From: Calliopsis andreniformis
Taxonomy: Eukaryota > Arthropoda > Insecta > Hymenoptera > Andrenidae
Assembly: GCF_051401765.1 (NCBI RefSeq)
Contig: NW_027480440.1
Location: forward strand, 5,456,001-5,520,000
DNA: 64,000 nucleotides
Direction: 5' to 3'
The stretch's first letter is position 1, and the number at the start of each line of letters is the position of its first letter. Positions 25,640-39,740 of the stretch are shown here, one piece after another. A program made the translations under genes and the position numbers. The notes under the pieces were generated by a model, which saw nothing but the letters and a program-made list of their open reading frames with translations, made no database searches and was not told where the DNA came from.

Positions 25640-28600
25640 TTCAATCCTCAATACTCAATCTTCAATCCTGAATCCTCATTCTTCAGCCCTCAGTCCTCAA
25701 CAATCAGTTGTCAAACCTCAATCCTCAATAGAATATCATCAATTCACAGTTTTCAATAGTCAATACTCAATCTGCAATCTTCAAATCTCTATCCACAAAC
25801 ATCAATTCTCATCACTCAACCCTCAACACTCAGTCCTCAATCCTCAATCCTCAATCATCAATCCTCAATCCCCAATCCTCAATCTTCAATCCTCAATCCT
25901 CGATCCTCAATTCTCAATCCTCAATCCTCAATCTTCAGACCTCAAACATCAATACTCAACCCTCAGTCCTCGTCCTCAATCCACAACCCTCAATCCTCAA
26001 TCCTCAATCTTCAATCCTCAATCCTCAATCCTCAATCATCAATCCTCAATCCTCAGTCCTCAAACCTCAATCCTGAATCCTCAATCCTTAATCCTCATTC
26101 TTCAGCCCTCAGTCCTCAACAATCAGTTGTCAATCCTCAATCCTCAATAGAATATCATCAATTCACAGTTTTCAAAACTCAATACTCAATCTGCAATCTT
26201 CAAATCTCTATCCACAAACATCAATTCTCATCACTCAACCCTCAACACTCAGTCCCCAATCGTCAATCTTCTATCCTCAATCCTCAATCCTCAATCCTCA
26301 ATCCTCAATCTTCAATCCTCAATACTCAATCTTCAATCCTCAATCCTCAACCCTCAATCCTCAATCCTCAATACTCAATCGTCAGTCTTCAATCCTCAAC
26401 ACTCAATCTTCAATCCTCAATCCCCAATCCTCAATCCTCAATCCTCATTCTTCAATCCTCAATACCCAATCCTCAATCTTCAATCCTCAATCCTCAATCC
26501 TCAACTATCAATCCTCAGTCCTCAGTCCTCAGTCCTCAAACCTCAATCCTCAATCCTCAATCCTCAATCATCAATCTTCAATCCTCAATACTCAATCTTC
26601 AATCTTCAATCCTCAATCCTCAATCCTCAATCCTCAATCCGCAATCCTCAATCTTCAATCCTCAATACTCAATCTTCAATCCTCAATCCTCAATCCTGAA
26701 ATCCTCAATCCTCAATATTCAACACACAACCCTCAAACTTCAATCCTCAATACTCAACCATCAATCCTCATTCTCAATACTCAATCGTCAGCCTTCAACC
26801 CTCAACACTCAATCTTCAATCCTCAATCCTCAATCCTCAATCTTCAATTCTCAATCTTCGATCCTCAATACTGAATCTTCAATCCTCAATCCTCAATCCC
26901 CTATCCTCAATCCTCAATCCTTAATCCTCAACCTTCAATCCTCAGTCCCCAATCCTCAATCTTCAATCCTCAACCCTCAATCCTAATCCTCAATCCTTAA
27001 TCCTCAATCTTCAATCCTCAATACTCAATCTTCAATCCTCAATCCTGAATCCTCAATCCTCAATCCTCAATCCCCAATCAACAATCCTCAATCTTCAATA
27101 CTCAATCCTCAATACTCAATCTGCAATCCTCAATACTCAATCCCCAATCCTCAATCGTCAATCCTCAAACCCCAATCCTCTATCATCAATACTCAATCCT
27201 CAATACTCAATCCTCAATCCTCAATCCTCAATCCTCAATCTTCAATCTTCAGTACTCAACCATCAATGCTCAATTCTCAATACTCAATAGAATATCCTGA
27301 CTTCTCAGTTTTCAATACCCAATCCTCAGTCCTCAATATTCAAGTCTCCATCCACAAACATCTATTCTCATCACTCAACCCTCAACCCTCAGTCCTCATC
27401 CTCCATCCTCAATCCTCAATCCTCAATCCTCAATCTTCAATCCTCAATAATCAGCGTCCAATCCTAGATCCTCAATCCCCAATCATCAATCCTTAATCCT
27501 CAATATTCAATCCTCAATCCCCAGTCCTCAATCTTCAATCCTCAATGCTCAATCGTCAATCCTCAATCCTCAGTCCACAATCCTCATTCCTCAAACCTCA
27601 ATCCTCAACCGTCAGTCCTCGTCATCAATCCACAACCCTCAATCCTCAATCCTCAACCTTCAATCATCAATACTCAATCTTCAATCCTCAATCCTCAATC
27701 CTCAATCCACAATCCTCAATCCTCAATATTCAACACAAAACCGTCAACCATCTATTCTCAATACTCAACCATCAATCCTCAATTCTCAATACTCAATAGA
27801 ATATTCTGAATACTCATGGTTCAATACTCAATCCACAATATTCAATAATCAAATCTCAATCCTCAAACCTCATTTCTCAACACTCAATCCTCAACACTCA
27901 GTCCTCTCTCTTCAATCCTGCATCCTGAATCCTCAATCCTCAAGAGTCAATCCTCTATCCTGAATACTCAAACCTCAATTCTCAGTCCTCAAACCTCAAT
28001 CCCGAATCCTCAACTTTGAATCCTCTATCTTCAGCCCTCGGTCCTCAACAATCAATTGTCAATCCTCAATCCTTAATAGAATACCCTCAATTCACAGCAT
28101 TCAATACTCAATCACCATTCCTCAAACTTCAAATCTCAATCCACAAACATCAATTCTCATCATTCAACCCTCAACACTCAGTCCTCAATCTTCAATACCC
28201 AATCCTCAATCCTCAATCTTCAATCCTCAATACACAATCTTCAATCCTCAATCCTCAATTCTCAGTCCTCAATACTCAATCCTCAATCGTCAATCCTCAA
28301 TCCCCAATCCTCAATCTTCAATCCTCAATCCTCAATCCTCAATCCTCAATCCTCAATCTTCAATCCTCAATACTCAATCTTCAATCCTCAATCCTCAATC
28401 CTCAATCCTCAATGGTGAATCCTCAATCCTCAATACTCAACACACAACCCTCAACCATCAATCTTCAATACTCAACCATCAATACTCAATTCTCAATACT
28501 CAATAGAATATCCTGAATTCAGAATGTTTCAATACTCAATCCACAATATTCAATAACCAAATCTCAATCCTCAAACATCAATTCTCAACACTCAATCCTC

Positions 28601-28954
28601 AACACTCAGTCCTCTCTCTTCAATCTTCCATCATCAATCCTCTATCCTCAAGCGTCAATCCTCAATCCTCAATCCTCAACACTCAATCCTCATTCCTCAA
28701 ACCTCAATTCCGAATCCTCAATCCTGAATCATCAATCTTCATCCCTCAGTCAGCAACAATCAATTGTCAATCCTCAATCCTCAATAGAATATCCTCAATT
28801 CACAGTTTTCATACTCAATCCCCAACCTTCAATCTTCAAATCTCAGTCCACAAACATCAACTCTCATCACACAACCCTCAGCACTAGGTCCTCAATCTTC
28901 AATCCTCAAGCCTCAATCCTCAATCGTCAATCCTCAATCCCCAATTCTCTATCA

Positions 28955-29058
28955 TCAATCCTCAATCCTCAATCCTCAATCCTCAATCCTCAATCCTCAA
29001 TCCTCAATCCTCAATCCTCAATCCTCAATCCTCAATCCTCAATCCTCAATCCTCAATC
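28955..29058 (+). repeat. Perfect heptamer run, 104 bp
   Basis: This has the same length and flanks as the run at 25536. It lies in the second half of HOR unit A. Confidence 0.9.
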
Positions 29059-32000
29059 TTCAATCCTCAATACTCAATCTTCAATCCTGAATCCTCATTC
29101 TTCAGCCCTCAGTCCTCAACAATCAGTTGTCAAACCTCAATCCTCAATAGAATATCATCAATTCACAGTTTTCAATAGTCAATACTCAATCTGCAATCTT
29201 CAAATCTCTATCCACAAACATCAATTCTCATCACTCAACCCTCAACACTCAGTCCTCAATCCTCAATCCTCAATCATCAATCCTCAATCCCCAATCCTCA
29301 ATCTTCAATCCTCAATCCTCGATCCTCAATTCTCAATCCTCAATCCTCAATCTTCAGACCTCAAACATCAATACTCAACCCTCAGTCCTCGTCCTCAATC
29401 CACAACCCTCAATCCTCAATCCTCAATCTTCAATCCTCAATCCTCAATCCTCAATCATCAATCCTCAATCCTCAGTCCTCAAACCTCAATCCTGAATCCT
29501 CAATCCTTAATCCTCATTCTTCAGCCCTCAGTCCTCAACAATCAGTTGTCAATCCTCAATCCTCAATAGAATATCATCAATTCACAGTTTTCAAAACTCA
29601 ATACTCAATCTGCAATCTTCAAATCTCTATCCACAAACATCAATTCTCATCACTCAACCCTCAACACTCAGTCCCCAATCGTCAATCTTCTATCCTCAAT
29701 CCTCAATCCTCAATCCTCAATCCTCAATCTTCAATCCTCAATACTCAATCTTCAATCCTCAATCCTCAACCCTCAATCCTCAATCCTCAATACTCAATCG
29801 TCAGTCTTCAATCCTCAACACTCAATCTTCAATCCTCAATCCCCAATCCTCAATCCTCAATCCTCATTCTTCAATCCTCAATACCCAATCCTCAATCTTC
29901 AATCCTCAATCCTCAATCCTCAACTATCAATCCTCAGTCCTCAGTCCTCAGTCCTCAAACATCAATCCTCAACCCTCAGCCCTCATCCTCAATCCTCAAT
30001 CCACAATCTTCAATCCTCAATCCTCAATCTTCAATCTTCAATCCTCAATACTCAATCATCAATCCTCAATCGTCAGTCCTCAAACCCCAATTCTGAATCC
30101 TCAATCCTGAATCCTCAATCTTCAGCCCTCAGTACTCAACAATCAGTTGTCAATCCCCAATCCTCAATAGAATATCCTCAATTCACAGCTTTCAATACAC
30201 AATACTCAATCTGCAATCTTCAAATCTCTATCCACAAACATCAATTCTCATCACTCAACCCTCAACACTCAGTCCCCAATCCTTAATCTTCAATCCTCAA
30301 TACTCAATATTCAATCCTCTATCCTCAATCCTAAAATCCTCAATCCTCAATATTCAACACACAACCCTCAACCACCAATCCTCAATACTCAACCATCAAT
30401 GCTCAATTCTCAATACTCAATAGAATATCCTGAATTCTCAGTTTTCAATACCCAATCCTCAATCCTCAATATTCAAGTCTCCATCCACAAACATCTATTC
30501 TCATCACTCAACCCTCAACCCTCAGTCCTCATCCTCCATCCTCAATCCTCAATCCTCAATCCTCAGTCCTCAATCCTCAATCCTCAATCCGCAGTCCTCA
30601 ATCTTCAATCCTCAATACTCAATCTTCAATCCTAAATCCTCAATCCTGAAATCCTCAATCCTCAATATTCAACACACAACCCTCAACCTTCAATCCTCAG
30701 TCCTCAATCCTCAATCCTCAATCCGCAGTCCTCAATCTTCAATCCTCAATACTCAATCTTCAATCCTAAATCCTCAATCCTGAAATCCTCAATCCTCAAT
30801 ATTCAACACACAACCCTCAACCTTCAATCCTCAATACTCAACCCTCAATCCTCAATTCTCAATACTCAATCATCAGTCTTCAATCCTCAACACTCAATCT
30901 TCAATCCTCAATCCTCAATCTTCAATCCTCAATACTCAATCTTCAATCCTCAACCCTCAATCCTCAATCCTCAATCCTCAATCTGCAATCCTGAATCCTC
31001 GATCCTCAATTCTCAATCCTCAATCCTCAATCCTCAACCCTCAATCCTCAGACCTCAAACATCAATACTCAACCCTCAATACTCAATCTTCAATCCTCAA
31101 TCCTCAATGCTCAATCCTCAATCCTCAATACTCAAACGTCAGTCTTCAATCCTCAACACTCAATCTTCAATCCTCAATCCCCAATCCTCAATCCTCAATC
31201 CTCATTCTCCAATCTTCGATACCCAATCCTCAGTCTTCAATCCTCAATCCTCAATCCTCAATTCTCAATTTTCAATCCTCAGTCCTCAGTCCTCAGACAT
31301 CAATCCTGAACCCTCAGCCCTCATCCTCAATCCTCAATCCACAATCCTCAATCCTCAATCCTCAATCTTCAATCTTCAATCCTCAATACTCAATCATCAA
31401 TCCTCAATCCTCAGTCCTCAAACCTCAATCCTCAATCCTCAATCCTCAATCATCAATCTTCAATCCTCAATACTCAATCTTCAATCTTCAATCCTCAATC
31501 CTCAATCCTCAATCCTCAATCCGCAATCCTCAATCTTCAATCCTCAATACTCAATCTTCAATCCTCAATCCTCAATCCTGAAATCCTCAATCCTCAATAT
31601 TCAACACACAACCCTCAAACTTCAATCCTCAATACTCAACCATCAATCCTCATTCTCAATACCCATTCGTCAGCCTTCAACCCTCAACACTCAATCTTCA
31701 ATCCTCAATCCTCAATCTTCAATTCTCAATCTTCGATCCTCAATACTGAATCTTCAATCCTCAATCCTCAATCCCCTATCCTCAATCCTCAATCCTTAAT
31801 CCTCAACCTTCAATCCTCAGTCCCCAATCCTCAATCTTCAATCCTCAACCCTCAATCCTAATCCTCAATCCTTAATCCTCAATCTTCAATCCTCAATACT
31901 CAATCTTCGATCCTCAATCCTGAATCCTCAATCCTCAATCCTCAATCCCCAATCAACAATCCTCAATCTTCAATACTCAATCCTCAATACTCAATCTGCA

Positions 32001-33822
32001 ATCCTCAATACTCAATCCCCAATCCTCAATCGTCAATCCTCAAACCCCAATCCTCTATCATCAATACTCAATCCTCAATACTCAATCCTCAATCCTCAAT
32101 CCTCAATCTTCAATCCTCAGTACTCAACCATCAATGCTCAATTCTCAATACTCAATAGAATATCCTGACTTCTCAGTTTTCAATACCCAATCCTCAATCC
32201 TCAATATTCAAGTCTCCATCCACAAACATCTATTCTCATCACTCAACCCTCAACCCTCAGTCCTCATCCTCCATCCTCAATCCTCAATCCTCAATCCTCA
32301 ATCTTCAATCCTCAATAATCAGCGTCCAATCCTAGATCCTCAATCCCCAATCATCAATCCTTAATCCTCAATATTCAATCCTCAATCCCCAGTCCTCAAT
32401 CTTCAATCCTCAATGCTCAATCGTCAATCCTCAATCCTCAGTCCACAATCCTCATTCCTCAAACCTCAATCCTCAACCGTCAGTCCTCGTCATCAATCCA
32501 CAACCCTCAATCCTCAATCCTCAACCTTCAATCATCAATACTCAATCTTCAATCCTCAATCCTCAATCCTCAATCCACAATCCTCAATCCTCAATATTCA
32601 ACACAAAACCCTCAACCATCTATTCTCAATACTCAATCATCAATCCTCAATTCTCAATACTCAATAGAATATTCTGAATACTCATGGTTCAATACTCAAT
32701 CCACAATATTCAATAATCAAATCTCAATCCTCAAACCTCATTTCTCAACACTCAATCCTCAACACTCAGTCCTCTCTCTTCAATCCTGCATCCTGAATCC
32801 TCAATCCTCAAGAGTCAATCCTCCATCCTGAATACTCAAACCTCAATTCTCAGTCCTCAAACCTCAATCCCGAATCCTCAACTTTGAATCCTCAATCTTC
32901 AGCCCTCGGTCCTCAACAATCAATTGTCAATCCTCAATCCTTAATAGAATACCCTCAATTCACAGCATTCAATACTCAATCACCATTCCTCAAACTTCAA
33001 ATCTCAATCCACAAACATCAACTCTCATCATTCAACCCTCAACACTCAGTCCTCAATCTTCAATACCCAATCCTCAATCCTCAATCTTCAATCCTCAATA
33101 CACAATCTTCAATCCTCAATCCTCAATTCTCAGTCCTCAATACTCAATCCTCAATCGTCAATCCTCAATCCCCAATCCTCAATCTTCAATCCTCAATCCT
33201 CAATCCTCAATCCTCAATCCTCAATCTTCAATCCTCTATACTCAATCTTCAATCCTCAATCCTCAATCCTCAATCCTCAATGGTGAATCCTCAATCCTCA
33301 ATACTCAACACACAACCCTCAACCATCAATCTTCAATACTCAACCATCAATACTCAATTCTCAATACTCAATAGAATATCCTGAATTCAGAATGTTTCAA
33401 TACTCAATCCACAATATTCAATAACCAAATCTCAATCCTCAAACATCAATTCTCAACACTCAATCCTCAATACTCAGTCCTCTCTCTTCAATCTTCCATC
33501 ATCAATCCTCTATCCTCAAGCGTCAATCCTCAATCCTCAATCCTCAACACTCAATCCTCATTCCTCAAACCTCAATTCCGAATCCTCAATCCTGAATCAT
33601 CAATCTTCATCCCTCAGTCAGCAACAATCAATTGTCAATCCTCAATCCTCAATAGAATATCCTCAATTCACAGTTTTCATACTCAATCCCCAACCTTCAA
33701 TCTTCAAATCTCAGTCCACAAACATCAACTCTCATCACACAACCCTCAGCACTAGGTCCTCAATCTTCAATCCTCAAGCCTCAATCCTCAATCGTCAATC
33801 CTCAATCCCCAATTCTCTATCA

Positions 33823-33926
33823 TCAATCCTCAATCCTCAATCCTCAATCCTCAATCCTCAATCCTCAATCCTCAATCCTCAATCCTCAATCCTCAATCCT
33901 CAATCCTCAATCCTCAATCCTCAATC
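33823..33926 (+). repeat. Perfect heptamer run, 104 bp
   Basis: This is the first-half copy in HOR unit B, identical in length to the copies in unit A. Confidence 0.9.
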
Positions 33927-36900
33927 TTCAATCCTCAATACTCAATCTTCAATCCTGAATCCTCATTCTTCAGCCCTCAGTCCTCAACAATCAGTTGTCA
34001 AACCTCAATCCTCAATAGAATATCATCAATTCACAGTTTTCAATAGTCAATACTCAATCTGCAATCTTCAAATCTCTATCCACAAACATCAATTCTCATC
34101 ACTCAACCCTCAACACTCAGTCCTCAATCCTCAATCCTCAATCATCAATCCTCAATCCCCAATCCTCAATCTTCAATCCTCAATCCTCGATCCTCAATTC
34201 TCAATCCTCAATCCTCAATCTTCAGACCTCAAACATCAATACTCAACCCTCAGTCCTCGTCCTCAATCCACAACCCTCAATCCTCAATCCTCAATCTTCA
34301 ATCCTCAATCCTCAATCCTCAATCATCAATCCTCAATCCTCAGTCCTCAAACCTCAATCCTGAATCCTCAATCCTTAATCCTCATTCTTCAGCCCTCAGT
34401 CCTCAACAATCAGTTGTCAATCCTCAATCCTCAATAGAATATCATCAATTCACAGTTTTCAAAACTCAATACTCAATCTGCAATCTTCAAATCTCTATCC
34501 ACAAACATCAATTCTCATCACTCAACCCTCAACACTCAGTCCCCAATCGTCAATCTTCTATCCTCAATCCTCAATCCTCAATCCTCAATCCTCAATCTTC
34601 AATCCTCAATACTCAATCTTCAATCCTCAATCCTCAACCCTCAATCCTCAATCCTCAATACTCAATCGTCAGTCTTCAATCCTCAACACTCAATCTTCAA
34701 TCCTCAATCCCCAATCCTCAATCCTCAATCCTCAATATTCAACACACAACCCTCAAACTTCAATCCTCAATACTCAACCATCAATCCTCATTCTCAATAC
34801 CCATTCGTCAGCCTTCAACCCTCAACACTCAATCTTCAATCCTCAATCCTCAATCTTCAATTCTCAATCTTCGATCCTCAATACTGAATCTTCAATCCTC
34901 AATCCTCAATCCCCTATCCTCAATCCTCAATCCTTAATCCTCAACCTTCAATCCTCAGTCCCCAATCCTCAATCTTCAATCCTCAACCCTCAATCCTAAT
35001 CCTCAATCCTTAATCCTCAATCTTCAATCCTCAATACTCAATCTTCGATCCTCAATCCTGAATCCTCAATCCTCAATCCTCAATCCCCAATCAACAATCC
35101 TCAATCTTCAATACTCAATCCTCAATACTCAATCTGCAATCCTCAATACTCAATCCCCAATCCTCAATCGTCAATCCTCAAACCCCAATCCTCTATCATC
35201 AATACTCAATCCTCAATACTCAATCCTCAATCCTCAATCCTCAATCTTCAATCCTCAGTACTCAACCATCAATGCTCAATTCTCAATACTCAATAGAATA
35301 TCCTGACTTCTCAGTTTTCAATACCCAATCCTCAATCCTCAATATTCAAGTCTCCATCCACAAACATCTATTCTCATCACTCAACCCTCAACCCTCAGTC
35401 CTCATCCTCCATCCTCAATCCTCAATCCTCAATCCTCAATCTTCAATCCTCAATAATCAGCGTCCAATCCTAGATCCTCAATCCCCAATCATCAATCCTT
35501 AATCCTCAATATTCAATCCACAATCCCCAGTCCTCAATCTTCAATCCTCAATGCTCAATCGTCAATCCTCAATCCTCAGTCCACAATCCTCATTCCTCAA
35601 ACCTCAATCCTCAACCGTCAGTCCTCGTCATCAATCCACAACCCTCAATCCTCAATCCTCAACCTTCAATCATCAATACTCAATCTTCAATCCTCAATCC
35701 TCAATCCTCAATCCACAATCCTCAATCCTCAATATTCAACACAAAACCCTCAACCATCTATTCTCAATACTCAATCATCAATCCTCAATTCTCAATACTC
35801 AATAGAATATTCTGAATACTCATGGTTCAATACTCAATCCACAATATTCAATAATCAAATCTCAATCCTCAAACCTCATTTCTCAACACTCAATCCTCAA
35901 CACTCAGTCCTCTCTCTTCAATCCTGCATCCTGAATCCTCAATCCTCAAGAGTCAATCCTCCATCCTGAATACTCAAACCTCAATTCTCAGTCCTCAAAC
36001 CTCAATCCCGAATCCTCAACTTTGAATCCTCAATCTTCAGCCCTCGGTCCTCAACAATCAATTGTCAATCCTCAATCCTTAATAGAATACCCTCAATTCA
36101 CAGCATTCAATACTCAATCACCATTCCTCAAACTTCAAATCTCAATCCACAAACATCAACTCTCATCATTCAACCCTCAACACTCAGTCCTCAATCTTCA
36201 ATACCCAATCCTCAATCCTCAATCTTCAATCCTCAATACACAATCTTCAATCCTCAATCCTCAATTCTCAGTCCTCAATACTCAATCCTCAATCGTCAAT
36301 CCTCAATCCCCAATCCTCAATCTTCAATCCTCAATCCTCAATCCTCAATCCTCAATCCTCAATCTTCAATCCTCTATACTCAATCTTCAATCCTCAATCC
36401 TCAATCCTCAATCCTCAATGGTGAATCCTCAATCCTCAATACTCAACACACAACCCTCAACCATCAATCTTCAATACTCAACCATCAATACTCAATTCTC
36501 AATACTCAATAGAATATCCTGAATTCAGAATGTTTCAATACTCAATCCACAATATTCAATAACCAAATCTCAATCCTCAAACATCAATTCTCAACACTCA
36601 ATCCTCAATACTCAGTCCTCTCTCTTCAATCTTCCATCATCAATCCTCTATCCTCAAGCGTCAATCCTCAATCCTCAATCCTCAACACTCAATCCTCATT
36701 CCTCAAACCTCAATTCCGAATCCTCAATCCTGAATCATCAATCTTCATCCCTCAGTCAGCAACAATCAATTGTCAATCCTCAATCCTCAATAGAATATCC
36801 TCAATTCACAGTTTTCATACTCAATCCCCAACCTTCAATCTTCAAATCTCAGTCCACAAACATCAACTCTCATCACACAACCCTCAGCACTAGGTCCTCA

Positions 36901-36960
36901 ATCTTCAATCCTCAAGCCTCAATCCTCAATCGTCAATCCTCAATCCCCAATTCTCTATCA

Positions 36961-37064
36961 TCAATCCTCAATCCTCAATCCTCAATCCTCAATCCTCAAT
37001 CCTCAATCCTCAATCCTCAATCCTCAATCCTCAATCCTCAATCCTCAATCCTCAATCCTCAATC
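36961..37064 (+). repeat. Perfect heptamer run, 104 bp
   Basis: This is the second-half copy in HOR unit B. Four HOR-internal copies share this length; only the copy outside the HOR (20758) differs. Confidence 0.9.
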
Positions 37065-38404
37065 TTCAATCCTCAATACTCAATCTTCAATCCTGAATCC
37101 TCATTCTTCAGCCCTCAGTCCTCAACAATCAGTTGTCAAACCTCAATCCTCAATAGAATATCATCAATTCACAGTTTTCAATAGTCAATACTCAATCTGC
37201 AATCTTCAAATCTCTATCCACAAACATCAATTCTCATCACTCAACCCTCAACACTCAGTCCTCAATCCTCAATCCTCAATCATCAATCCTCAATCCCCAA
37301 TCCTCAATCTTCAATCCTCAATCCTCGATCCTCAATTCTCAATCCTCAATCCTCAATCTTCAGACCTCAAACATCAATACTCAACCCTCAGTCCTCGTCC
37401 TCAATCCACAACCCTCAATCCTCAATCCTCAATCTTCAATCCTCAATCCTCAATCCTCAATCATCAATCCTCAATCCTCAGTCCTCAAACCTCAATCCTG
37501 AATCCTCAATCCTTAATCCTCATTCTTCAGCCCTCAGTCCTCAACAATCAGTTGTCAATCCTCAATCCTCAATAGAATATCATCAATTCACAGTTTTCAA
37601 AACTCAATACTCAATCTGCAATCTTCAAATCTCTATCCACAAACATCAATTCTCATCACTCAACCCTCAACACTCAGTCCCCAATCGTCAATCTTCTATC
37701 CTCAATCCTCAATCCTCAATCCTCAATCCTCAATCTTCAATCCTCAATACTCAATCTTCAATCCTCAATCCTCAACCCTCAATCCTCAATCCTCAATACT
37801 CAATCGTCAGTCTTCAATCCTCAACACTCAATCTTCAATCCTCAATCCCCAATCCTCAATCCTCAATCCTCATTCTTCAATCCTCAATACCCAATCCTCA
37901 ATCTTCAATCCTCAATCCTCAATCCTCAACTATCAATCCTCAGTCCTCAGTCCTCAGTCCTCAAACATCAATCCTCAACCCTCAGCCCTCATCCTCAATC
38001 CTCAATCCACAATCTTCAATCCTCAATCCTCAATCTTCAACATTCAATCCTCAATACTCAATCATCAATCCTCAATCGTCAGTCCTCAAACCCCAATTCT
38101 GAATCCTCAATCCTGAATCCTCAATCTTCAGCCCTCAGTACTCAACAATCAGTTGTCAATCCCCAATCCTCAATAGAATATCCTCAATTCACAGCTTTCA
38201 ATACACAATACTCAATCTGCAATCTTCAAATCTCTATCCACAAACATCAATTCTCATCACTCAACCCTCAACACTCAGTCCCCAATCCTTAATCTTCAAT
38301 CCTCAATACTCAATATTCAATCCTCTATCCTCAATCCTAAAATCCTCAATCCTCAATATTCAACACACAACCCTCAACCACCAATCCTCAATACTCAACC
38401 ATCA

Positions 38405-39740
38405 ATGCTCAATTCTCAATACTCAATAGAATATCCTGAATTCTCAGTTTTCAATACCCAATCCTCAATCCTCAATATTCAAGTCTCCATCCACAAACAT
38501 CTATTCTCATCACTCAACCCTCAACCCTCAGTCCTCATCCTCCATCCTCAATCCTCAATCCTCAATCCTCAATCTTCAATCCTCAATAATCAACCTCCAA
38601 TCCTAGATCCTCAATCCCCAATCATCAATCCTTAATCCTCAATCTTCAATTCTCAATTCCCAGTCCTCAATCTTAAATCCTCAATGCTCAATCCTCAATC
38701 CTCAATCCTCAGTCCTCAATCCTCAATCCTCAATCCGCAGTCCTCAATCTTCAATCCTCAATACTCAATCTTCAATCCTAAATCCTCAATCCTGAAATCC
38801 TCAATCCTCAATATTCAACACACAACCCTCAACCTTCAATCCTCAGTCCTCAATCCTCAATCCTCAATCCGCAGTCCTCAATCTTCAATCCTCAATACTC
38901 AATCTTCAATCCTAAATCCTCAATCCTGAAATCCTCAATCCTCAATATTCAACACACAACCCTCAACCTTCAATCCTCAATACTCAACCCTCAATCCTCA
39001 ATTCTCAATACTCAATCATCAGTCTTCAATCCTCAACACTCAATCTTCAATCCTCAATCCTCAATCTTCAATCCTCAATACTCAATCTTCAATCCTCAAC
39101 CCTCAATCCTCAATCCTCAATCCTCAATCTGCAATCCTGAATCCTCGATCCTCAATTCTCAATCCTCAATCCTCAATCCTCAACCCTCAATCCTCAGACC
39201 TCAAACATCAATACTCAACCCTCAATACTCAATCTTCAATCCTCAATCCTCAATGCTCAATCCTCAATCCTCAATACTCAAACGTCAGTCTTCAATCCTC
39301 AACACTCAATCTTCAATCCTCAATCCCCAATCCTCAATCCTCAATCCTCATTCTCCAATCTTCGATACCCAATCCTCAGTCTTCAATCCTCAATCCTCAA
39401 TCCTCAATTCTCAATTTTCAATCCTCAGTCCTCAGTCCTCAGACATCAATCCTGAACCCTCAGCCCTCATCCTCAATCCTCAATCCACAATCCTCAATCC
39501 TCAATCCTCAATCTTCAATCTTCAATCCTCAATACTCAATCATCAATCCTCAATCCTCAGTCCTCAAACCTCAATCCTCAATCCTCAATCCTCAATCATC
39601 AATCTTCAATCCTCAATACTCAATCTTCAATCTTCAATCCTCAATCCTCAATCCTCAATCCTCAATCCGCAATCCTCAATCTTCAATCCTCAATACTCAA
39701 TCTTCAATCCTCAATCCTCAATCCTGAAATCCTCAATCCT
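38405..39740 (+). repeat. 8-kb higher-order repeat, unit C (partial)
   Basis: This matches the start of unit A at a constant 16,231-bp offset (22174 to 38405, 22453 to 38684, 23022 to 39253), with very few substitutions; one is TTTCAATCC at 39415 against TTTCGATCC in A. Unlike B it keeps the 140-bp anchor-bearing segment. The match ends near 39,740, where CTGAAATCCTCAATCC is followed directly by a segment that lies downstream in B (compare 31,920). The unit is therefore truncated by an internal deletion and then abandoned. Confidence 0.82.

Larger units (their letters stand above)
22174..30398 (+). repeat. 8-kb higher-order repeat, unit A (8,225 bp)
   Basis: This unit contains three M1 cassettes (22174, 23847, 27266), two M5+M2 pairs (M2 at 24597 and 28016) and one anchor block (22453). 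Its landmarks recur in unit B at 8,225, 8,085, 8,287 and 8,006 bp offsets as indels accumulate. Relative to B it lacks 202 bp near 23,620, keeps 140 bp lost in B near 22,350-22,450, and keeps 281 bp near 26,446-26,726 that B lacks. Inside A, 23847-27265 and 27266-30398 are themselves related tandem halves. Start and end are set arbitrarily at the ATG of the M1 cassette. Confidence 0.85.
30399..38404 (+). repeat. 8-kb higher-order repeat, unit B (8,006 bp)
   Basis: This is the second copy of unit A in the same landmark order: M1 at 30399, 32134 and 35272, M2 at 32884 and 36022. Two deletions mark it. One is 140 bp (20 heptamers) near 30,550, which removes the anchor ATG found at 22453 and 38684. 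The other is 281 bp near 34,733, where a CTCAATCCTCA tract passes straight into the CTCAATATTCAACAC element. From about 34,740 on, the 8,006-bp offset to A is constant as far as the landmarks can show, so the copies are otherwise nearly indel-free. The two internal halves are 3,138 and 3,133 bp. Confidence 0.85.
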
